From the NCBI GenBank assembly GCA_019022495.1, contig JAFEKR010000009.1:1426001-1490000 (forward strand): a stretch of 64,000 bases of DNA. The letters are read 5' to 3'. A program made the translations under genes and the position numbers. A model generated the notes under the pieces. The model made no database searches. It had not been told where the DNA came from and saw only the letters and a program-made list of their open reading frames with translations. Within the stretch, counting starts at the first letter, position 1. Every line of letters starts with the position of its first letter. This document shows positions 56,623-64,000 of this stretch, one piece after another. This DNA comes from Epichloe hybrida (taxonomy: Eukaryota; Ascomycota; Sordariomycetes; Hypocreales; Clavicipitaceae).

Positions 56623-59600
56623 TGTCACGGCTTGCACCGAAAGGTTATAAACGAAGTGATAGCTAAGACTATTGCAGTTACTACTAGATAAATACTAGCT
56701 AGGGGTAGGTACGTAAAGGTTTTAATCTCTAACCTAGCACTAATAATATATATAATCTTTAATAAATACCTTACTTTATAAGCACATAGCTATCTTATAG
56801 CTAGCTAGCCTCTTTATTATTTATATAGCCTAAAGGTTCTCTAAAGACTTACTTTAATAAACATCCTATCTTTAACCTCTACGCTCCTAATATAATACCC
56901 CCCTTATATATAATTAACCTTAATTATAAAATAAGCTACTTACTTAGGGCGTGGTTATTATATTAGAGCTTTATAAGGAAAAATAAGATAAGGCACCTTA
57001 TGTCTAGACACGTAAGTAGCTAAAAAGAAATAATAATAATAATACTACTAATTAAAAATAACCCCTATTATTATAGTTAGTAATATTTAAATAGTAGCTT
57101 ATATATAGCTTTAATATAGTAAAATAAATATTATTACCTATTATATAGCTAGAAGAAAAAAAAAATAGATAACCTATATAATTTTTATAATTAGTTTAAA
57201 TAAATAAAGTACTTAATACTATAGTTCTAAATAGTCTAACTAAAGGGCTTATATTATAGTTACTATAAGTTTATAGCTATTAAGTATATATATATTTAGT
57301 AATGCTAATAGTTATTATTATAATTTATAAATTACCTATATATAGTGTATTAAATTACTTAAGGGGTCTAGGGTTAATATAAAAGAGACTAATTTTTCCC
57401 CCTTTTTACACTCTTTTTTTCTTTTATAATATCCCTTAACCTTATAAGTTACCCTTACTAGCTAAGTAGTAGCTCTCTTATTACTATTACTTAGTAATTA
57501 CTAACCTCTTTTAGTCCCTAATTATTATTATTATTTATCCTTATTTATCTTAGTTTCTTACCCTTATCTAGCTTATAAGTTTATACTCTTATTAGTATAA
57601 CTTCCCTATCTAGTCTATTATAGCTAACTTATAGCTAGTTTACTATATCTAAGTCTTATGCTTAAACTTTACCTTTATTAATACCTTAAGAAAATCTATT
57701 AACTAAAAAATCTCCTATAAAGTCTTTTATAAAGTTTTCTCTAAAGTAAACTTCTTCTAAAATCTTATTATAAGTTTATTATATTCTTATAGTGTCTTTA
57801 TTACTAACTTACTACTAGTAAAATAACTTTAAAGAAAATTCTATATATATACTATTATTAGTAAGTAATAATATAAAATATTCTCCTAAAAAATAGTACT
57901 TATAAGATTCTAGGATACCTTATTAATAAAAAAACCTTCCTAGCTAAATATAATAAATCTTTAAGTATAACTTCTTTACTTACTTATTACTTCTTTATAG
58001 CTAATATTTAATAGGCTATTTAATAAAATATACTTATTACTTTTAAAATAATAAAAACTATATTATAGTATATCTCTCTTAACTAGAATTTACTTACTTA
58101 TTACTAATATACTACTAGACTTTAGCTTAAATTATATAGCTTTATAATAGGCTATTTAAACTTATTAAAGTTACTTCTAAAGGTAACTATTACTATTAAA
58201 ATAAAGTAAGTATAATCCTATTTCCTAAATACTAGATTACTACTAACTTATTACTAGCTTATTATAAAAGTAAAGAAAAAGCTATAAAATACTATTTTAG
58301 TTTATAAAAATTCTAATAAGTATAGTTATATTTACTATACTTAAATATTTACTAATATTACTTATAAGGTAAAATATAATAAATATACTATAATAATATA
58401 CTAAGTAATACTATAAATCTAAAGACTTAGATTAATATTTTAAACTATCTTTACTTTATAGCTTAAAATATCCTAAAGGTAAGCTTTCTTAATATATATA
58501 GCTAATACTTAACTAACTTACTAGTAGTTTATACTAAATACTATTAATTTACTTAAATATATTAGTCTTATTAAGCTCCTTAGTATACTTTAGGTTTATA
58601 TATATAAAGAGAGGGATTTTAATAATAAAGATACTCCTAAGGCCTCTTTCTCTATAGCTTCTATAGCTATTACTAATAATAAGGGACTAGTAATCTTAGG
58701 GGCTAACTTTATTATAAAGGGATAAGTGCTTAGTAACTATATAATAGATTATTTAAGTTATCTAAGTAAATTAACTTTATTTTCTAATATCTTTAGTATA
58801 TTAAGTTATAAAATATAATTACCTTATATTAACTTTATTACTTAGCTATTACTTATAGTTATTAATAATTTCTCTAGTAATAAAATCCCTTTTTAATACC
58901 TAAGAATTCTCTAAAGTATTATAGCCTTTTTATTTAACTAGATATTTATAATGCCTTCTATTATAGTAATATAAAATAATTCTCTTAACTTTAAACTCTT
59001 ATTTATTATCTTTAATAGTATCTTATAGTAAGAATATATCTTTTATATTTATTAGGTTCCCTTTAAAAGGTTTAAGACTAGTAATATTAAATATATTATA
59101 TAATTAAGTCCTAGGTAATAATTTTAATTTATATACTAATCTATAACTCTTAATTACCTTTTTAATCTTATAAGGGCTTAGGTATTTTATAGCTAGCTTC
59201 TTACTAGGGTATCTTAGGTTAATATTCTTTATTAATAATAAAATATAGTTACTAACTTTAAACCTTATTAGAGTTCTTTTCTAGTTATAATATTTTTTAT
59301 ACTAAGTTAATAAGTTACTTAAAAGCTACTTAATTATAGTATACTTCTCTTTTAGTACTAAAATTTTACTTTTAGCTTAATTATTTACTAAAGGAATATT
59401 TACTATTACTTACTATAGACCTTTAGGATTATAATCTTATAATACCTTTACTAGTGTATAGCTATATATTAAGTAATTACTTATATTATATATAAATTAT
59501 ACTATTAATAAGTTATTTGCCTAATTAGTTTATTTAGTATTAGTAAAAGCCCTTAAATAATGTTTTAAGACTTAGTTTAAACGTTTTATTTAGCTATTTA

Positions 59601-61236
59601 TCTAGAGGTAAAAAGGAGTGCTAAGTAGCTACTTAGTTATAAGAAAATAATAAAAAGTTATTTAGAAAATACTAGTAAATATAAAACCTTAGTTTATTAT
59701 AATACCTTCTAGGGCTTTATAGTCTTTAAAACATATTCTAAGAATATAGTTACTAGCTTATTACTAGTTAGTTATATTAAAATAGGGATATAAATACTAT
59801 ATTTTATAAAATAGTTAATAATAACTAGAATTATATTATAAGTCTAATTTAAGTCTTTTACTAGTAGAAGTCTAGTAATAAAATCTATTAATAATTCTTA
59901 AAAAAGATAATTAAGCACTAGTAATATAGCTAGCTTACTATATAGTTTATAATACCTTAGTTTTAAAGTCTAATAATTTATATAAGTACTAATATATACC
60001 TTTATATCTTTCTTTATTATTAGCTAATAATATTAGTTTATAATCTAATAAAGAGTTTTACTTACTCCTTAGTGCTTAGTAATAAGGTTATTATAAGTTA
60101 GTAATAAAATTTCTTTTCTTATACCTAAAGAAATAAAAATATAATTCTTAAATATTAATAGCTTAAAGAGTCTAATTAACTATATTTAAAATATAGCTAT
60201 ATTATTACTTTTAAGTAACTTTAATTAAGCTATAGTAAAGTTATTACCTTACTATACTTTATATAATAAGACTTAAATTAGGGGTTTTAATTCTAAGCTT
60301 TTTTTCTAGAAAGTTAAAGTTAAACTTAGAAGAGGTTCTTTAAATAGATTAAATTCTAGCTATAATATCTCTATAAGTAATTAGTTTAATAAATACTTTT
60401 AGTTTTATAGGGATATAAATAAGTAATATTTTTAAGGGGTGCCCTTATTACTTACTAGTAATAACCTATACTAGTCTATCCTTATTAGAAATAGCTAGTT
60501 TAATAGGAAAATTAAAATAATTAAGTAATAAATAATATATACACTAAGTACTAATAGTATTACTATACCTAGCTTATTACTTATTAATAAAAGTATAAAA
60601 AGTATTAAATAACCTTACTAATATAACTCTTCTAAGATTATCTAGATTATTAGGTTCTTTAGGAATATAGTTAAGTTATAATTTTTTAAAACCCTAGATA
60701 TTAGTAGTATTCTTATAGTATTATTATAACTAACTATTAGTTATATTAAGTAATGTTTTTATAGAGCCTATAGCACTAATAATATTACTATAGTATTTCT
60801 ATTACTTAGTATTTATAAATTTAAATAAAAAGGTAAGAAGTTATATAGTTATTACTTTCTCTTTTTTTACCTTACTTATAAAATCTAGTTTTCTTAAAAG
60901 TAAGTTAATAGAATTTAATTTCCCTATATAATATATAATCTTAAAATTAGAAGAATAAAGCTTATTAAGTATAGTTACTTACTTACTAGTAAGCTTAGGC
61001 TTTATAGTAAGGTACTTATAGTTTAAATAATTTATAATAACTTTAATTATATAAGCTAAATAAGCAAGATAGTGTCTCTATATATAAAAAGCCTCTTAAA
61101 TAGCTAATAATTTACTATTAGGTATTAAATATTATAATTTAATATTAGTTATTTTCCTTAATATAAATATAACTAGGTGCTAGTAACCTAGCACTAATAT
61201 TATAAGTATAGCCTTAATTATATATCTAGATATATG
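56623..61236 (-). mobile_element. Ty3/gypsy family G, copy 2
   Basis: Starts TGTCACGGCTTGCACCG like copy 1 and runs without the copia insertion; the empty copia target TAAAC is at 57663-57667. Pol is on the minus strand, so 56623 is the end of the 3' LTR. The 5' part is missing where different sequence begins at about 61237. Confidence 0.82.
58870..61200 (-). pseudogene. Gypsy pol remnant (RNase H, integrase, chromodomain)
   Basis: On the minus strand, read through stops: RNase H at 61180-60850 ('AFISRKMTNIELQYLIPDSELLAI', 'RHYLAYLAYIIKV'), integrase further on, integrase C-terminus near 59220 ('KKLAIKYLSPYKIKKVI'), and a chromodomain-like end near 58940 ('YKYLVK.KGYNTLENS'). This order is that of chromoviral Ty3/gypsy elements. 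Many TAG/TAA stops. Confidence 0.78.
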
Positions 61237-62434
61237 TGAGAACAATGGTAGCTAGGTAAGAGGTATAGAGGCTCTAGTATATTGACTAAAGCTTGCTAGG
61301 TCTAAATGTGTTATGCGTGCAAGTCACTGCCTTATAGCTAGCGACTTACTAGTATTACATAAACCTAGCCCTAGGGCCTTGCTAGCCTATGGGGTGCGTA
61401 GGTGCACTTATTATTATAAGTAAGGCCTTATAATTACCCCCTTACTTATAGCTAGGCTTCTAAATAGCTTTTACTAGGTACCTTATAGCTATTTGCTAAG
61501 TATTAGCTAAATTAAAACAATAATAAATAATTAGATAATGCTTATATATAAATTTATTTATAACTCCCTATTATATTATAAACTTTTTCCTCTAGTAAAT
61601 ATAGTTATCTTTAATTAACCTTATTTATACTTTATTTACCTTAACTCTTTAACTCTTAATCTATATCCTTTTACTATAAAGCTAAATATAATTTACTTTT
61701 ATATTTACTTATATATATACTATCTTTAGACTAAGTGCCTTAACTTTAAAAAGCACTTACTAATTAAGATTCTTTTACTAGTAATTATATATAGTTTTCC
61801 CTATTCTTTAGTTAGTATAGTAGCTAGAGAAAAATAATTAAAATATTATATTTAGTGTAATAAATATAGTAATATATATAAGATAGTAAGTTACTTAGTA
61901 TTCTATTATCCTATAGCTATAAATTACTAACTTTTCTATACTAGGCTATACTAACTTTAGCTAGTAACTTCTAGGACCTTTTAGTTATTTATAAATAGGT
62001 TTAAGCCCTTATAGATATTACTATTACTACTAAGGATAAGGAGGGTGTCCCTATGTTTTTAGATATAACTTACTATAGCTTTACTATATATATCTTAAAT
62101 TTAGTAATAGGTTTTAACTATACTAATACTATATATTACATTACCTTTAGGCTAACTAGTGCTATAAAGGCATATTAAGTGTATTAAGTTACTTATTTTT
62201 TACTTATTTCTTACTAACCTTTTTATATAAGCTACCTTTATTTTATACTAGAATTATCTAGTTTTATAGTAATAGCTATAAGTTTCCTTAGTAACTATAG
62301 CTCCCTTTCCCCCTTTTCTAGTTTATATATAGCTTTCCCTTACTCTTTTGCTTAGTCTTTACTAACTTTTCTATAGAAAAACCCTAAGGATACTATATTT
62401 ATCTAGGAGGTAAAAATAGTCCTTTAGCTCTAGC
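61237..62434. other. AT-rich repeat DNA, not assigned
   Basis: Begins TGTGAGAACAATGGTAGC directly after gypsy sequence stops, so it may be an LTR or another insertion. The first 200 bp keep some CpA/TpG; the rest is RIP-like. No protein recognised. Confidence 0.45.
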
Positions 62435-64000
62435 TAGAGTATTGTTTGTAGTGTAGTTAGTGTAGTTTTTAGGAAAAATTTGTATTTATAGTGTAGTTTT
62501 TTTTTTCTTGTAGTTAGTGTAATGTAGTTTTTTTTTTTATAGTTAGTATAGTGTAGTTTTTTTTTGCTTATAGTGTAGTGTAGTTAGTGTAGTTACTAAC
62601 TACACTAACTACACTAACTACAATATAGTGTTAGTAAAAAAAAGTGGGCCTTTTTATTATATAATGTTATTATAAGGATTAAAAGAAAGCTAGTTATATA
62701 GAAGCTTTTATTATTACTTATTTTACTTAATTAGTTATAGAATTTATAATATTCACTTTTTTTAAGAATTTTACTATAACTAGGGTTATTTATAATATTA
62801 TACCTTTTTAATAATATGATTATACTTATTACTTTATTTTACTAATATAACTTTAAGAAAAACTTTCTAATTATTTTATTTACTATTATTATTAATTATT
62901 TTATATTTTTATTATTAATTTAATTAAAAAATACCATAAACTAATATAATTAAATTAAATTAGAAATCTAAATAAATATATAAAAGTTAATAGAATATAT
63001 ACTTAGTACTTTAATATTATTATTAATATAATAAGAACTTTAAAAAAGCTTAAACTATTTATTTACTATTTAAACTAATTAAATATTACTTTAAGCTTTA
63101 TAATTCTAAAGCTTTAAGAAGTTATATATAGTAACTTTATATATCTTATTATAATAATATATAAAGAAAGAATATAATAGACTAATATTTATAATTTATT
63201 AATAGATAACTAATAGTATTATTTTAATTACCCTATATAGCTTAAATAAGCTATAAAAAATAAGTTTAACTTATTTTTAAAAATAATACTAGGACTTAGT
63301 TTTATATAATATACTATACTTATTATAAAAGCTTTAATAACTTTTATAACCTTAATTACTATTATTACTATAATTACTATTATTTTACTTTTATTATTAT
63401 TTTAAAAAAACATAAAAGAGAAAACATTTTTATAATATTAATATTTTTAAAAACCTTAAAATACTAAGTTATTAAAAACTATAGCTTTTACTATAGTAAT
63501 TTACTTGTAATTACTAGTATTTATATTTAAGTTATTTATTTATTATTTATTTATTATTAAACTTTAACACTAATAATATTATAAGTAATCTTAGTAATCT
63601 TAGTAATCTTAGTAATACTAGTAATATTAGTAATATTAGTATTATAAGCTATTATAAGCTATTATAAGCTATTATAAGCTATTATAAGCTATTATAATTA
63701 TAAGCTATTATATAGCTATTATAAGCTATAGCTACTTATATTAAGTTTACTAGTAGTTTTTTTTATAGTTTTTTTAAAATAAGTAATAATAATAATTTAT
63801 AGAAATATAAAATAATTTATAGAAATAGTAAATAATATAATAAGAAGGTTTTTCTTTAAGTTATATTAGGGAAATAAAGTATTAAGTTAAATAGTATTAT
63901 TAAAAAAGTATAATATTATATATAACCTTACTTAGTTATAGTAAAATTACTAAAATAATATAATATTATAAATTCTATAACTAATAAAATAAAATAGGTA
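62435..64000. mobile_element. hAT-like family B, copy 3, cut by window end
   Basis: Starts TAGAGTATTGTTTGTAGTG (first base C changed to T) and matches the reverse complement of 46658-48415. GTAGT pentamer arrays occupy the first 200 bp. The decamer TTATAAGCTA (reverse complement of TAGCTTATAA) repeats at about 63640-63700. About 200 bp are missing beyond 64000. Confidence 0.78.

Overview
The window is nuclear DNA of a filamentous ascomycete, most likely a sordariomycete (placement in Hypocreales is inference from overall gene style). Genes have short GT-AG introns and the proteins are typically fungal (RLP24, SCS7, HET-C, an RBM39/Rsd1-type splicing factor). They sit beside very AT-rich blocks whose transposons carry C-to-T and G-to-A changes and stop codons expected of repeat-induced point mutation (RIP).

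Layout: 1-2640 is the RIP-degraded 3' part of a Ty1/copia element. 2641-30400 is a GC-balanced gene block. It holds a PLP aminotransferase (+), a Gfd2/YDR514C-like DEDDh exonuclease (-), RLP24 (-), a VWA-domain protein (+), a large coiled-coil protein (-), an RBM39/Rsd1-type RNA-binding protein (-), fatty-acid 2-hydroxylase SCS7 (-), HET-C (+), a PP2C phosphatase (-) and an HNH-nuclease-like protein (+). The last gene is flanked by 15-bp minisatellite units in opposite orientations. 30401-54386 is a nested transposon block. 54387-56622 is a small gene island with one PD-(D/E)XK nuclease-like gene (-). 56623-64000 is again RIP-degraded Ty3/gypsy and hAT-like DNA.

The transposon block can be resolved into layers from target-site duplications (TSDs). 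A gypsy long-terminal-repeat (LTR) region starting at 31352 was hit by a copia element (32388-45215, two 287-bp LTRs, TSD TAAAC). That copia was hit by a 6.0-kb hAT element (38019-44020, TSD ATCACAAT) that still carries a broken transposase gene. Further right, a 579-bp non-autonomous LTR element (TRIM-like; 113-bp LTRs, TSD TAGAC) was hit in its 3' LTR by a 3.1-kb deleted hAT (51217-54322, TSD AGCATTGG). That hAT was in turn hit by a 527-bp TA-flanked mariner-type miniature inverted-repeat element (MITE; 52049-52575). The TRIM and the MITE keep CpA, TpG and CpG, unlike everything around them.

The single-copy genes are ordinary housekeeping or allorecognition functions and do not form a pathway. 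The unusual material is in the repeats: a TRIM whose putative primer-binding site is complementary to its own LTR, two hAT-like families with different pentamer end arrays but the same internal decamer, and a nuclease-domain gene bracketed by inverted minisatellites. Exon boundaries were assigned by eye from GT/AG sites and reading frame; no homology search was possible.
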